From Diaphorobacter nitroreducens (GTDB lineage: Bacteria; Pseudomonadota; Gammaproteobacteria; Burkholderiales; Burkholderiaceae_C): a DNA stretch of 64,000 bases. This document shows positions 48,684-59,500 of the stretch, piece by piece; within the stretch, counting starts at the first letter, position 1, and every line of letters begins with the position of its first letter. A program made the translations under genes and the position numbers. The notes below the pieces were generated by a model, which was not told where the DNA came from, did no database searches, and worked only from the letters and a program-made list of their open reading frames with translations. The DNA lies in the NCBI GenBank assembly GCA_003755025.1, contig RJVL01000003.1, forward strand, positions 310,001 to 374,000. Direction: 5' to 3'.

Positions 48684-49085
48684 TCACTGGCCGCCCGTTG
48701 GCGGCGGCCCCAGCGCTTCGATGGCGGCCCATTCCTCGTCGCTGTACAGCCGCGAGCGCGTGAGAAAGCGCATGCCCGTGGGCCCTTCGAGCGAGAACAT
48801 GCCCCCGCCGCCCGGTACCGCATCGATGAGGAGGTGCGTGTGCTCCCAGTACGCGAACTGCGCGCGGCTCATGTAGAACGGCTGCCCGGCGATCTCGCCC
48901 AGCAGCACGTCGGCATCGCCCAGCAGGAACTCCCCGCGGGCAAAGCACATGGGCGCGCTGCCGTCGCAGCAGCCACCCGACTGGTGGAACATCAGCGGCC
49001 CGTGCTGGGCCACCAGGCGCTTGATGAGCGCCGTGGCCTCGGGCGTGGCCGACACGCGGGTGGCGGGCGGCGCTGGCGTGGTCAT
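48684..49085 (-). CDS. DUF779 protein (associated with aldehyde dehydrogenases)
   Basis: Protein of 133 residues, DUF779. The conserved core is MFHQSGGCCDGSAPMCF with Cys39, Cys40 and Cys47 and His34, followed by FYMSRAQFAYWEHTHLLID with a second possible metal-binding His pair. The family nearly always accompanies AldB/ExaC-type aldehyde dehydrogenases, as here, but its function is not established; the Cys/His pattern suggests metal or persulfide chemistry. It is the last gene of the sigma-54 operon, 21 bases after the alcohol dehydrogenase. Confidence 0.9.
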   Translation of the reverse strand: MTTPAPPATRVSATPEATALIKRLVAQHGPLMFHQSGGCCDGSAPMCFARGEFLLGDADVLLGEIAGQPFYMSRAQFAYWEHTHLLIDAVPGGGGMFSLEGPTGMRFLTRSRLYSDEEWAAIEALGPPPTGGQ

Positions 49086-49106
49086 GGCGTTACCTGTGCC
49101 GCGGCG

Positions 49107-50138
49107 TCAGGCCGCCATGTCCAGCACCACGCGGCCCTGGATCTGGCCCTTGTGCATGCGCGCGAACACGTCGTTGATGTTCTCCAGCTTCTCGGTGCGC
49201 ACCGTGGCCTTCACCTGGCCGCGCGCGGCGAAGTCCAGCGACTCCTGCAGGTCCAGACGCGTGCCGACGATGGAGCCGCGCACGGTCACGCCGCGCAGCA
49301 CCATGTCGAAGATGGGCAGAGGGAAGTTGCCCGGCGGCAACCCGTTGAGCGACACCGTGCCGCCACGCCGCACCATGCCCAGCGCCTGCTCGAAGGCCTT
49401 GGGCGACACGGCCGTGACCAGCGCGCCGTGCGCGCCGCCGATCTCCTTTTGCAGGAAGGCGGCCGGGTCGGTGTCGCGGGCGTTCACCGTCACGCTGGCG
49501 CCCAGCTGGCGGGCCAGCGCGAGCTTGTCGTCGTCCACGTCCACCGCAGCCACGTTCAGCCCCATGGCGCGGGCGTACTGCACGGCCATGTGGCCCAGGC
49601 CGCCAATGCCGGAAATCGCCACCCAGTCGCCGGGCTTGGTGTCGGTCACCTTCAGGCCTTTGTACACGGTCACGCCGGCGCACAGCACGGGGGCGATGTC
49701 CACGAAGCCCACGTCTTTCGGCAGGTGGCCCACGTAGTTGGGGTCGGCCAGCGCGTAGTCGGCAAAACCGCCGTTGACCGAATACCCCGTGTTGCTCTGC
49801 GACTCGCACAGCGTCTCCCAACCGCCCAGGCAGTGCGTGCAACAGCCGCAGGCCGAGTGCAGCCAGGGCACGCCCACGCGGTCGCCTTCCTTCACATGCT
49901 TGACGTTGGCGCCCACGGCGGCGACGAAGCCCACGCCCTCATGCCCCGGGATGAAGGGCGGATTGGGCTTGACGGGCCAGTCGCCCTCGGCGGCGTGTAG
50001 GTCGGTGTGGCACACGCCCGAGGCCTCGATCTTCACCAGGATCTGGTCGGCGGCGGGGGTGGGCACGGGCACCTCTTCGATCGTCAGCGGCTTGCCGAAC
50101 TCGCGGACCACGGCGGCTTTCATTGTCTTGGCTGGCAT
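49107..50138 (-). CDS. adhP: Zinc-dependent alcohol dehydrogenase (AdhP type)
   Basis: Cytoplasmic NAD-dependent alcohol dehydrogenase of 343 residues, oxidising short primary alcohols such as ethanol. Catalytic zinc ligands are Cys43 ([14 protein letters not shown]), His66 (PGHEGVG) and Cys153; structural zinc is bound by Cys97, Cys100, Cys103 and Cys111. The NAD motif GIGGLGH begins at Gly177. An AGGAGG-like site precedes the ATG (GGAGGTTTATCCCATG). It lies between the aldehyde dehydrogenase and DUF779 genes, so the operon converts alcohol to aldehyde to acid. Confidence 0.95.
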   Translation of the reverse strand: MPAKTMKAAVVREFGKPLTIEEVPVPTPAADQILVKIEASGVCHTDLHAAEGDWPVKPNPPFIPGHEGVGFVAAVGANVKHVKEGDRVGVPWLHSACGCCTHCLGGWETLCESQSNTGYSVNGGFADYALADPNYVGHLPKDVGFVDIAPVLCAGVTVYKGLKVTDTKPGDWVAISGIGGLGHMAVQYARAMGLNVAAVDVDDDKLALARQLGASVTVNARDTDPAAFLQKEIGGAHGALVTAVSPKAFEQALGMVRRGGTVSLNGLPPGNFPLPIFDMVLRGVTVRGSIVGTRLDLQESLDFAARGQVKATVRTEKLENINDVFARMHKGQIQGRVVLDMAA

Positions 50139-50233
50139 GGGATAAACCTCCTTCTCTGTGCAAATGAACGCAAGGGGAGCCCCCGTGCACCAGCCGCCCC
50201 CGCTGGGACGGCCAGTGGGGGCGCTGTATGGGC

Positions 50234-51757
<1,524 letters not shown>

Positions 51758-51817
51758 GTGGTGTCTCCTGAATGCTTGTGAAGGAATGCCACCGATGCGG
51801 CGGCGGCAGTGCCTCAG

Positions 51818-51833
51818 TGCAAGCGCCGTGCCA
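51818..51833 (-). promoter_or_regulatory. Sigma-54 (-24/-12) promoter of the aldehyde/alcohol dehydrogenase operon
   Basis: On the minus strand the sequence is TGGCACGGCGCTTGCA, an exact TGGCAC-N5-TTGCA consensus, with GG and GC elements at the right 10-base spacing. Transcription would begin about 51806, some 50 bases before the aldehyde dehydrogenase ATG. Confidence 0.9.
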
Positions 51834-51871
51834 GCACGGCGACAGAGGGAAGGGGGCGGTGGGGCGTGCCG

Positions 51872-51896
51872 CGGCTGTGCCGCAGCGGCGCAGCCG
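51872..51896. promoter_or_regulatory. Candidate activator-binding dyad upstream of the sigma-54 promoter
   Basis: Arms CGGCTGTGCCGC and GCGGCGCAGCCG flank a single A, with one mismatch. It starts 38 bases upstream of the -24 element, within the range used by enhancer-binding proteins. A TGT-N11-ACA element (51897-51913) lies just beyond. Which of them binds the AcoR-like protein cannot be told. Confidence 0.4.
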
Positions 51897-51970
51897 TGTG
51901 CCATAACGCAACAGTGCGTCGGCCCATGACGGAACACCCGTTGGGGGTGCAGCCGTACGGATGTGCTCAG

Positions 51971-52030
51971 ATTGCTATGCTTTATATAGCTTCCAGCGCA
52001 GTATGCAAGGGTGTTTCAGGCGCTTTTTTG
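51971..52030 (-). repeat. Palindromic intergenic repeat, copy J
   Basis: Opposite orientation: TTTATATAGCTTCCAGCGCA, then TATGCAAGGGTGTTTCAGGC and GCTTTTTT. Diverged but recognisable; it lies between the aldehyde dehydrogenase promoter region and the Na/Pi cotransporter 3' end. Confidence 0.6.
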
Positions 52031-52049
52031 CCTGATCTGCTTCCGCAGA

Positions 52050-53765
52050 TCATTCGGCACCGGGCGTAACGCTTGCCGGGCCGTTGGCGGGCGGGGTGGG
52101 TTTGAGACGCGGCAGGGCTGCCAGATGCTGCGCGGCCTTGTGGGCCTGTTCCACGGCGCGGCGCAGGTCGCCCAGCAGGCCCGTCCACTCGTGCACGGCC
52201 GTCACTTCCAGCAAGCCCTGGGCACCCGCGCGCAGCACGGCGGCCTTGGCGGCTTCATACGCCGCGTTGAACACGGCTTGTGCGGTGTTCACCTGGTCCA
52301 GGTCGTGGGCCTTGGGATCAGCGGCGGCAAAGAAATCCAGCGCCGCGGTGAAGGCCAGGGGCAGCGCGGCCAGGGGGTGGCCTTCGGGCGTGGTGGGCGC
52401 TACCGTTGCGGGGTGCGTGACGCGCAGCGCCTGCTGGCCCACCTGGTGCATGACACGCGCCAGCGTGTCGTAGTAGCCCGCAATGCGCAGCAGCTCGGGC
52501 ATCTGGTCGGCCACGTCGCGCGACAGCGGCTGGCGGCTCACGTCGCTCACAAACGCGCCCACCTGCTGCTGCAGCTGCTCCAGCGCCTGCAACTGGCGCG
52601 TGAGCTGGCTCGCGGCCTGTGCGCCGGCCGGTTGCCAGGGCAGGGCGACGGGCGCCATGCGGGTGGCATCCGACGCCAGCTGCAGTGCCAGGTGGCCTAC
52701 GCGCGCCATCTCGCGGCGCAGCGCCTGCAGGGCCAGCGCGGGCACGGCGGCCACGTTGTGGTCCAGGAACTGCGCACGGGCCACGTCTTCGTCCGCCGAG
52801 CGAAAGCGTGCCAGCAGAAAGCGCGCGAGCGGCCCCGACAGCGGCCACATGAGCAGCACGCCCAGCAGGTTGAACGCGGTGTGGAAGATCACGAGCTGCG
52901 TCACTGCGTCTCCCTCACCCGTGAGCCATACGCCCAGATGGTGGATGGCCGCGAGCAGGGGCGACAGCAGCGCCAGGGCCGCCGCGGCCGTCACCACGTT
53001 GAACAGCACGTGTGCCGCCGCCAGGCGCCGCGCGTTGGACGTGGCGTGGATGGCGGCCAGGATGCCCGTGAGCGTGGTGCCCACGTTGGCGCCGATGACC
53101 ACGCCCGCGCCCACTTCCACCGCCAGTGACCCGCCCGCCACGGCCGTGAGCACCACCGCCAGCGTGGCCGACGAGGCCTGCAGCACCACCGTCATGCCCA
53201 GGCCGATGAGCACTGCCAGCGCCAGGCCCGGCAGGTCGCTGGACAGCGGTGGCAGCGCTTGCGGACCCAGCCCGGTGAAGCCGTTGCGCAGCAGTTCGAT
53301 ACCCAGAAACAGCACGCCGAACCCCGCCACCGCCTGGCCCAGCGCCCCGCGCCGCGTGCCGCTGCCGGTGATTTGCAGCGCCATGCCGATGCCGATGAAC
53401 GGAAGGGCGAAGGCATCGGCCTTCACCGCAAAGCCTAGCCACGCCACGAGCCAGCCGGTGACCGATGAACCCAGATTGGAGCCGAACACCACCCACAGCG
53501 CGGAGCTGAAGCCCAGCAACCCCGCGTTGACGAAACCGATGGCCGCCACCGTCATGGCGGTGGACGATTGCACCAGCGCCGTGAGCGCCACCCCGGTCAC
53601 CAGCCCGTGCAGCGGCGTGCGCGTCCAGGCGGCCAGGATGCGCTCCAGCGCGCGCCCGGCCGCCAGCTTGAGCCCGTCGGTCAGCATGGTCATGCCCAGC
53701 AGGAACAGGCCGATGCCGCCCAGCAGGGTGCCGGCGGCAATCAGGGGAGTGGCGGTGGCGGTCAA
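52050..53765 (-). CDS. Na/Pi cotransporter family protein with PhoU-like C-terminus
   Basis: Inner-membrane protein of 571 residues. Two inverted Na/Pi-cotransporter repeats carry the QSS-type motifs TALVQSSTAMTVAAIGFVNA (near 62-81) and VVLQASSATLAVVLTAVAGG (near 190-210), with about eight membrane helices up to residue 325. The C-terminal cytoplasmic region (about 340-550) is helical and PhoU-like. YjbB-type proteins export or import phosphate with sodium; direction is unknown. The start is a TTG at 53765, as no ATG fits before the first helix. It is divergent from the permease-GAF fusion gene. Confidence 0.9.
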   Translation of the reverse strand: MTATATPLIAAGTLLGGIGLFLLGMTMLTDGLKLAAGRALERILAAWTRTPLHGLVTGVALTALVQSSTAMTVAAIGFVNAGLLGFSSALWVVFGSNLGSSVTGWLVAWLGFAVKADAFALPFIGIGMALQITGSGTRRGALGQAVAGFGVLFLGIELLRNGFTGLGPQALPPLSSDLPGLALAVLIGLGMTVVLQASSATLAVVLTAVAGGSLAVEVGAGVVIGANVGTTLTGILAAIHATSNARRLAAAHVLFNVVTAAAALALLSPLLAAIHHLGVWLTGEGDAVTQLVIFHTAFNLLGVLLMWPLSGPLARFLLARFRSADEDVARAQFLDHNVAAVPALALQALRREMARVGHLALQLASDATRMAPVALPWQPAGAQAASQLTRQLQALEQLQQQVGAFVSDVSRQPLSRDVADQMPELLRIAGYYDTLARVMHQVGQQALRVTHPATVAPTTPEGHPLAALPLAFTAALDFFAAADPKAHDLDQVNTAQAVFNAAYEAAKAAVLRAGAQGLLEVTAVHEWTGLLGDLRRAVEQAHKAAQHLAALPRLKPTPPANGPASVTPGAE

Positions 53766-53837
53766 GGCGGCGGCGGTGGCTTTGTTGGGGATGGACCCGT
53801 AGGTGCGTGCCGACGGGGCGGTGCGGCAGAGGCGCTT

Positions 53838-53892
53838 TTATTTTGATAGCTGCTCGCGCTTGCTGCAAGCGCTCTGGGGCTATTTTAGGTCA
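53838..53892 (-). repeat. Palindromic intergenic repeat, copy K
   Basis: Opposite orientation: TTTTGATAGCTGCTCGCGCT, then TGCTGCAAGCGCTCTGGGGC and TATTTTAGG. It lies between two divergent genes; the rest of 53766-54061 shows no gene. Confidence 0.82.
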
Positions 53893-54061
53893 TTGATCGG
53901 TAGGGCGGAGCGCCTTGCGGGCGGCGCGGTGCACGGCGTGCGCTGTCAGTCGTCCGCCCGCGTGCAGTCTGTGGCGGCTGCCGCCTACAGGGGCGCGGGG
54001 CCGCGCAGCAGACAATACGCGCCGGACACGACTTCGAGAAGCGATGCAAGGGGACAACGCC

Positions 54062-56536
54062 ATGGGCAACAGCGGGCCGCAGGAGCCGACCGATTCCAGG
54101 CCGGCCAGGGATACGGGGGCGGCGCGCGGCGCCACCGCTTCGGGCTATCCGCCGCAGCGCACCGTGCACACCGCCACGGCCTTGGACGCCACGGTGCCCA
54201 GCCTGCGGTTCATGATCGGCCTGGTGATCGCGGCGCTGGTGGTCGCGGGCCTGTACTTCGGCCGTACGCTGCTGGTGCCGCTGGCATTGGCGTTCCTGCT
54301 GAGCTTCGTGCTGGAGCCGCTGGTGGCGCAGCTCAAGCGCATGGGCCTGCCGCGCCTGCCCTCGGTCATCGCGGTGGTGATGGCCATGCTGATGGTGCTG
54401 GGCGTGGGGGCGCTGTTCGTGGGTAACGAGGCGCGCGAGCTGAGCGCGCAGCTGCCCTCCTACCAAAGCACCATCCGCAAGAAGCTGCGCAGCCTGCGCC
54501 AGGAGTTGCGCGCGCCCGGCATGTTCGATGGCGCCAAGCGCACCTTCGACATCGTGCAGCGCGAGGTGGAGGCGGCCGCTCCCGCCTTGTCGGGTGTCGC
54601 GCGCGCGCCGGCCGTGCAAAAGGTGCAGGTGCAGCCGCCCGTGCTGTCGCCCGCCAACCAGCTCATGGCCGCGCTCTCGGCGGTCAGTGGGCCGCTCACC
54701 CAGGCGGGCCTGGTGCTGGTGTTCGTGATCTTCATCCTGCTGGACCGTGTAGACCTGCGCGACCGCCTGCTGCGCCTGTGGGGGGGCAATCTGCACCGCG
54801 CCACTGATGCCATGGACGAGGCGGGCGACCGCATCACGCGCTACCTGACCATGCAACTGCTGGTGAACGTGACCTACGGCATTCCCATGGCGGCGGGCCT
54901 GTGGCTCATCGGCGTGCCCGGTGCCGTGCTGTGGGGGTCGCTGGCCGCGGTGATGCGCTTCGTGCCCTACCTGGGGCCGTTCATCGCTGCGGCGTTTCCG
55001 CTCACCCTCGCTTTCGCGGTGGACCCGGGCTGGGACCTGGTGCTGTGGACGCTCGGCCTCATCGTGCTGCTGGAACTGGTGAGCAACAACGTCATCGAGC
55101 CCTGGCTGTATGGGTCCAGCACCGGGCTGTCGGCGCTGTCGCTCATCGTGGCGGCCACCTTCTGGGCGGCGCTGTGGGGGCCGGTGGGGCTCATCATGTC
55201 CACGCCGCTCACCGTGTGCCTGCTGGTGATCGGCCGCTACCTGCCGCAGCTGGCCTTCCTGGAGGTGCTGCTGGGCAGCCGGCCGGTGCTGGATGAGCCC
55301 ACGCGCATCTACCAGCGACTGCTGGCGGGCGACGCGGCGGAGGCCATCGAGCTGAGCACCACCCGCATCGAGGCCCTGAAGGGCGCCGTGCCCGCTTTCT
55401 ACGGCCAGGTGGGCGTGCCCGTGCTGCGCATGGCCGTGGGCGACCATGCGCAGGTGGCCACGCCCGAGCACCGCCTGCGCCTGGTCGAAGGCATGGACGC
55501 GCTGCTGGACGAGCTGGAGGAGCAGTACCCGGTGCCCGACGCCGCTGCGCAAGAGCCGGTGGTGTGCCTGGGCGGCAAGTGGGAGGTCGACCTGTTCGCG
55601 GCGCGCATGCTGGCGCATGCGCTGTCGCTGCAGCATTGCCCGGCGCTGGCGCGCGTGGAGGGCGCCATGAGCGCCGAACATCTGGATGGCCTGGACCTGG
55701 ACGCCGTGCGCGTGGTTTGCGTGGTGTGGCTCGCGCCCGAGCCCACCGCCGCCGCGCGGCACCTGTGCCGCAGGCTCAAGCGCCGCTGGCCGCATGTGCA
55801 CATCGTGCTGGCGCTGTGGGGTGGGGTGCAGTCCCAGCCGCAAGACGAGCTGAGTGCCCAACTGGGCGCCGACGCGCTGGCGCTGTCGCTGGAGGAAACC
55901 CTGGCCCAGGTGGCGCAGCTGCAGGGCGCCAGCGTGGAAGGCGCCTACACCCCCGCGCCCATTCCCGCGGACGACGAGGCGCGTCTGCGCGCCCTGCAGG
56001 CCAGCGGCGTGCTCGACAGCCCCGCGCTGCAGCAGCTGTGCCAGCACACGGCCCAGCGCGCGGCCGACATCTTCGACGTACCGCTGGCGATGGTGTCGCT
56101 GGTGGATCGCGAGCGGCAGGTCACGCTGTGTGCGCACGGCCCGTTGTCGGCCGGCGGGGGGCAGGCCTGCTCGGCGGGCCAGGGCCTGCCGCGCGGCCTG
56201 TCGCTGTGCGGGCATGTGGTGGCGCGGCAGCGGTCGCTGGTGGTGCTCGACATTGCGCGGGATGCGCGCTTTGCCGGCAATCCGGCGCTGCGCGAGCAGG
56301 GTCTGCGCTTTTACGCGGGCGTTCCGCTGCGCGACGCGGCGGGCCATGCGCTGGGCACGCTGTGCCTGATGGACACCGCGCCGCGCGCATTCGATGAGCG
56401 GGAAAAGCGGTTGCTGCAGGCCATGGCCAATGACCTCATGGCCGGCTGGCGCGACGCCCAGGCCGCGGGCGGCCCGGCGCTACCCGCGGGCCAGGCCGCG
56501 CCATCGGCCACGGTGGGTCAGGTGGTGCCGCAGTAG
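54062..56536 (+). CDS. AI-2E/PerM permease fused to a B12-binding-like and a GAF domain
   Basis: Membrane protein of 824 residues. Residues about 45-395 are a PerM/AI-2E permease (helices near 48-90, 100-120, 210-228, 262-320, 325-345 and 360-395; family core RFVPYLGPFIAAAFPLTLAF and NNVIEPWLYGSSTGLSALSL). Residues about 498-615 look like a Rossmann/B12-binding-like domain (VVCLGGKWEVDLFAARMLAH, then VVCVVWLAPEPTAAARHLCR and HIVLALWGG); no cobalamin His motif is seen. Residues about 635-795 form a GAF domain (DIFDVPLAMVSLVDRERQVT; LCGHVVARQRSLVVLDIARD; GTLCLMD). This suggests transport controlled by a bound small molecule. AAGGGGA eight bases before the ATG at 54062 decides the start over 54044. 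Confidence 0.88.
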   Translation: MGNSGPQEPTDSRPARDTGAARGATASGYPPQRTVHTATALDATVPSLRFMIGLVIAALVVAGLYFGRTLLVPLALAFLLSFVLEPLVAQLKRMGLPRLPSVIAVVMAMLMVLGVGALFVGNEARELSAQLPSYQSTIRKKLRSLRQELRAPGMFDGAKRTFDIVQREVEAAAPALSGVARAPAVQKVQVQPPVLSPANQLMAALSAVSGPLTQAGLVLVFVIFILLDRVDLRDRLLRLWGGNLHRATDAMDEAGDRITRYLTMQLLVNVTYGIPMAAGLWLIGVPGAVLWGSLAAVMRFVPYLGPFIAAAFPLTLAFAVDPGWDLVLWTLGLIVLLELVSNNVIEPWLYGSSTGLSALSLIVAATFWAALWGPVGLIMSTPLTVCLLVIGRYLPQLAFLEVLLGSRPVLDEPTRIYQRLLAGDAAEAIELSTTRIEALKGAVPAFYGQVGVPVLRMAVGDHAQVATPEHRLRLVEGMDALLDELEEQYPVPDAAAQEPVVCLGGKWEVDLFAARMLAHALSLQHCPALARVEGAMSAEHLDGLDLDAVRVVCVVWLAPEPTAAARHLCRRLKRRWPHVHIVLALWGGVQSQPQDELSAQLGADALALSLEETLAQVAQLQGASVEGAYTPAPIPADDEARLRALQASGVLDSPALQQLCQHTAQRAADIFDVPLAMVSLVDRERQVTLCAHGPLSAGGGQACSAGQGLPRGLSLCGHVVARQRSLVVLDIARDARFAGNPALREQGLRFYAGVPLRDAAGHALGTLCLMDTAPRAFDEREKRLLQAMANDLMAGWRDAQAAGGPALPAGQAAPSATVGQVVPQ

Positions 56537-56620
56537 CCCGACGTCCGAAATCGTCCGCAATGGTCTGAAGTAGCAGCGACCGGCGCGGCCAGGGCCGGGG
56601 CAGGCCTTGTCGCCAGTGCG

Positions 56621-57250
56621 TTACTTGGTCCCGAAGATGCGGTCGCCCGCATCGCCCAGGCCGGGCAGGATGTAGCCGTGGTCGTTGAGTTCGCGGTCGA
56701 TGGCGGCGGTGTAGATGGGCACGTCGGGGTGGGCCTTTTGCAGCGTGGCCACGCCCTCGGGTGCAGCCAGCAGGCACACGAACTTGATCGAGCGCGGCTG
56801 CAGTTGCTTGAGGCGCGCGACGGCCGCGGCGGCGGAGTTGCCGGTGGCCAGCATCGGATCCACGACGATGATGTCGCGCTCGGCCATCTCGGAGGGCATC
56901 TTGAAGTAATACTCGACCGGCTGCAGCGTGTCCGGGTCGCGGTACAGGCCGATGTGGCCGATGCGCGCGCCCGGCACCACGTTGAGCATGCCGTCCAGGA
57001 AGCCGTTGCCCGCGCGCAGGATGGACACGAGCACGAGCTTCTTGCCGTCGATGACCTTGCCGGTCATGGTCTCCAGCGGGGTTTCGATCTGGATGTCCTG
57101 CAGCGGCATGTCGCGCGTGACTTCGTAAGCCATCAGGGTGGACAGCTCGCCCAGCAGGCGGCGGAAGCTGTTGGTGCTGGCGTCCTTCTTGCGCATCAGG
57201 GTCAGCTTGTGCTGTACCAGGGGGTGGTCGATGACGTGGACGTTGCTCAT
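56621..57250 (-). CDS. upp: Uracil phosphoribosyltransferase
   Basis: Pyrimidine salvage enzyme converting uracil and PRPP to UMP, 209 residues, the usual length. It starts [20 protein letters not shown]; the PRPP-binding loop is [15 protein letters not shown] (near 127-141); the uracil-binding C-terminus is [20 protein letters not shown] followed by [10 protein letters not shown]. The family start MSNV fixes the ATG at 57250. It lies downstream of the threonine dehydratase gene on the same strand, 121 bases away. Confidence 0.97.
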   Translation of the reverse strand: MSNVHVIDHPLVQHKLTLMRKKDASTNSFRRLLGELSTLMAYEVTRDMPLQDIQIETPLETMTGKVIDGKKLVLVSILRAGNGFLDGMLNVVPGARIGHIGLYRDPDTLQPVEYYFKMPSEMAERDIIVVDPMLATGNSAAAAVARLKQLQPRSIKFVCLLAAPEGVATLQKAHPDVPIYTAAIDRELNDHGYILPGLGDAGDRIFGTK

Positions 57251-57371
57251 GGGCTGGTGCCTCTTATTGGGATAGAAAAAAGATCGGAGCCGGAATTTTG
57301 CACTCTGGCGCCAAGCCCCTGCGCGCGGGCAGCGCCGACGCACCGCCGGCCAGCGGCCCATCCGCCTCAGG

Positions 57372-58358
57372 TCAATCTGCCGACGCCGCGGTCAGCAGCT
57401 GTGCGTAGCGGGTCATGTCCACGTTGCCGCCGCTGATGACGACGCCCACGCGCTTGCCCCGCAGCCGCACGCCGCCATGGCACGCGCCCGCCAGTCCCAG
57501 CGCGCCCGTGGGCTCGACCACGATCTTCATGCGTTCGGCAAAGAAGTGCATCGCGCTCATGAGCTGCGCATCGGTTGCGGTCACGATGTCAGAAACGCCG
57601 GCGTGGATGAGGGGGAAGGTGAGCGCGCCCAGTGCCTGCGTCTGTGCACCGTCGGCAATCGTCTGCGGTGTGTCGATGCGCACCACGTGGCCTGCGTTGA
57701 GGGACTGCTGTCCGTCGTTGCCGGTCTCGGGCTCCACGCCGACCACCTTGCACTGCGGCGCCAGTTCGCGCGCTGCCAGCAGGCAGCCCGACAGCAGGCC
57801 GCCGCCGCCCAGCGGCACGAACAGGTAGTCCAGGTGCGGCACGTCCTCGAACAGCTCCTTGGCCACCGTGCCCTGGCCGGCGATCACGTGGGCGTGGTCG
57901 AAGGGCGGAATCAGCGTCATGCCGCGCTCGGTGGCCAGGCGGCGGCTGATGGCCTCGCGGTCTTCGGTGAAGCGGTTGTAGGTGACCACCTCGGCGCCGT
58001 AGCCGCGCGTGGCGGCTATCTTTGCAAGCGGCGCATCCTCCGGCATGACGATGACTGCGGGAATCTCCAGCAGCCGCGCCGACAGCGCGATGGCCTGCGC
58101 ATGGTTGCCCGACGAGAACGCGATCACGCCGCGCTGGCGCTGCGCGTCGCTGAACTGCACCAGTGCGTTGAACGCGCCGCGGAACTTGAACGCGCCCATG
58201 CGCTGCAGGTTCTCGCACTTGAAGAACACCTGCGCGCCGAGCAGCGCATCCAACGTGCTGGAACTCAGCACCGGCGTGCGGTGTGCCATGCCCTTGAGGC
58301 GATGGGCCGCTTCGGCAACGTCGTCGTAGGTGGGCAGCGGAGGGCGCGGCAGGTGCAT
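57372..58358 (-). CDS. Threonine dehydratase (PLP-dependent, catabolic-type)
   Basis: Fold-type II PLP enzyme of 328 residues that deaminates threonine (and serine) to 2-oxobutyrate. Lys58 in [12 protein letters not shown] binds [16 protein letters not shown] and the phosphate loop [15 protein letters not shown] are intact. It ends with the catalytic domain ([19 protein letters not shown]) and has no ACT regulatory domain, so it is the short catabolic or serine-racemase-like type, not feedback-controlled IlvA. Racemase activity cannot be excluded. Confidence 0.9.
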   Translation of the reverse strand: MHLPRPPLPTYDDVAEAAHRLKGMAHRTPVLSSSTLDALLGAQVFFKCENLQRMGAFKFRGAFNALVQFSDAQRQRGVIAFSSGNHAQAIALSARLLEIPAVIVMPEDAPLAKIAATRGYGAEVVTYNRFTEDREAISRRLATERGMTLIPPFDHAHVIAGQGTVAKELFEDVPHLDYLFVPLGGGGLLSGCLLAARELAPQCKVVGVEPETGNDGQQSLNAGHVVRIDTPQTIADGAQTQALGALTFPLIHAGVSDIVTATDAQLMSAMHFFAERMKIVVEPTGALGLAGACHGGVRLRGKRVGVVISGGNVDMTRYAQLLTAASAD

Positions 58359-58454
58359 GGCTGTGGGCGAACGCTGGTGAATGGAAACGCGGCGCGGTGC
58401 CGCGCCGCAGGCGGGTTGCCGCATCATAGCCCGACACCCGGCGGTATATGCCTC

Positions 58455-58507
58455 GATTGGCCTGCAACGCCCTTGCAGCAAGCGCACCCAGCTATCAACT
58501 TTGAAAC
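58455..58507 (+). repeat. Palindromic intergenic repeat, copy L
   Basis: ATTGGCCTGCAACGCCCTTG, then CAGCAAGCGCACCCAGCTAT and CAACTTTGAAA; between the dienoyl-CoA isomerase and threonine dehydratase genes. Confidence 0.75.
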
Positions 58508-58528
58508 CGGGGCCGCGCGGCGCGTGCG

Positions 58529-59371
58529 TCAGCCGAGTTCGCTGAAGCGCTTGAGCGGCGCCAGCGCCGGGAAGTCGCCAGCGCGCTTGGCCTGCATGGC
58601 GGAGACGGCCTCGCCCACGTGGCGGTTGCTCCAGATGGCGCCCTGCAGCCAGCCCATCTGGCGCAGGCTGTCGTGCACGCCGTGGTCGCGCGCATAGCGC
58701 ACGGCCTGCTTGGTGCCCCAGACGGCCACCGGCGGCTTGGTGGCAATCTCGTTCGCGCAGGCCAGGGCGCCGGCCACCAGCGCTTCGTGCGAGTCGAACA
58801 GCTGCGTGACCAGTCCGCATTCCAGCGCGCGCTCGGCCGGCAGGCGGCGGCCGGTGTAGGCCAGCTCGTTCAGCAGGCCCAGCGGCATGAGCTTGGGCAG
58901 GCGCTGCAGGCTGCCCACGTCGGCCACCATGCCGATGTTGATCTCCTGGATGCAGAAGAAGGCATCGCGCGTGGCATAGCGGATGCAGGCGGCCGCCACC
59001 ATGTCCAGTGCGCCACCGATGCAGCCGCCGTGGATGGCCGCGATCACGGGGATGCGCAGCTCTTCGATGCGCGTGAAGGTGGCCTGCATGTCCGTCAGCA
59101 GGTCGAACACGGCGGCGCGCCCCTCGGGGCTGCGGTCGTCCAGCGTGATCGCGCCGCCGAAGGTCTCCAGCGCCATGCCCGCGCTGAAGTGCTTGCCCGT
59201 GCTGCTGATGACCAGCGCGCGCGCATCGCCGCCGCGGTGCAGGTCGGCTAGCACGGCGTCCAGCTCGCGCCAGAACTGCGGGTGCATGGTGTTCATGGCC
59301 TCGGGGCGGTTCAGCACCAGGTGGGCCACGTGGTCGGTGACGGTGAGGGTGAAGCAGGTGAGGGTGTTCAT
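58529..59371 (-). CDS. Enoyl-CoA hydratase/isomerase family, ECH1-type dienoyl-CoA isomerase
   Basis: Crotonase-fold protein of 280 residues. The oxyanion-hole segments are [12 protein letters not shown] (57-68) and [20 protein letters not shown] (115-134). The region [20 protein letters not shown] then LPKLM closely follows mammalian ECH1, and the two acidic residues of Delta3,5-Delta2,4-dienoyl-CoA isomerases are present with the right spacing, Glu143 and Asp151. It should help degrade unsaturated fatty acids with odd-position double bonds. No other beta-oxidation gene is adjacent. The ATG at 59371 gives the normal N-terminus. Confidence 0.88.
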   Translation of the reverse strand: MNTLTCFTLTVTDHVAHLVLNRPEAMNTMHPQFWRELDAVLADLHRGGDARALVISSTGKHFSAGMALETFGGAITLDDRSPEGRAAVFDLLTDMQATFTRIEELRIPVIAAIHGGCIGGALDMVAAACIRYATRDAFFCIQEINIGMVADVGSLQRLPKLMPLGLLNELAYTGRRLPAERALECGLVTQLFDSHEALVAGALACANEIATKPPVAVWGTKQAVRYARDHGVHDSLRQMGWLQGAIWSNRHVGEAVSAMQAKRAGDFPALAPLKRFSELG

Positions 59372-59443
59372 GGCACGACTGTAGGAGTGGCCGGCGGGCC
59401 GGGGCGTCGCTTGCGCGACGGTGCGGCGGTCATCGGGCACAGA

Positions 59444-59500
59444 GCGAAATCGGCCTGCAGCGCTTGTAGGGCAAGCGCAGGCAGCTATTTGATGCATAGC
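59444..59500 (+). repeat. Palindromic intergenic repeat, copy M
   Basis: GAAATCGGCCTGCAGCGCTT, then GGGCAAGCGCAGGCAGCTAT and TTGATG; between the divergent isomerase and YebC-like genes. Confidence 0.85.
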
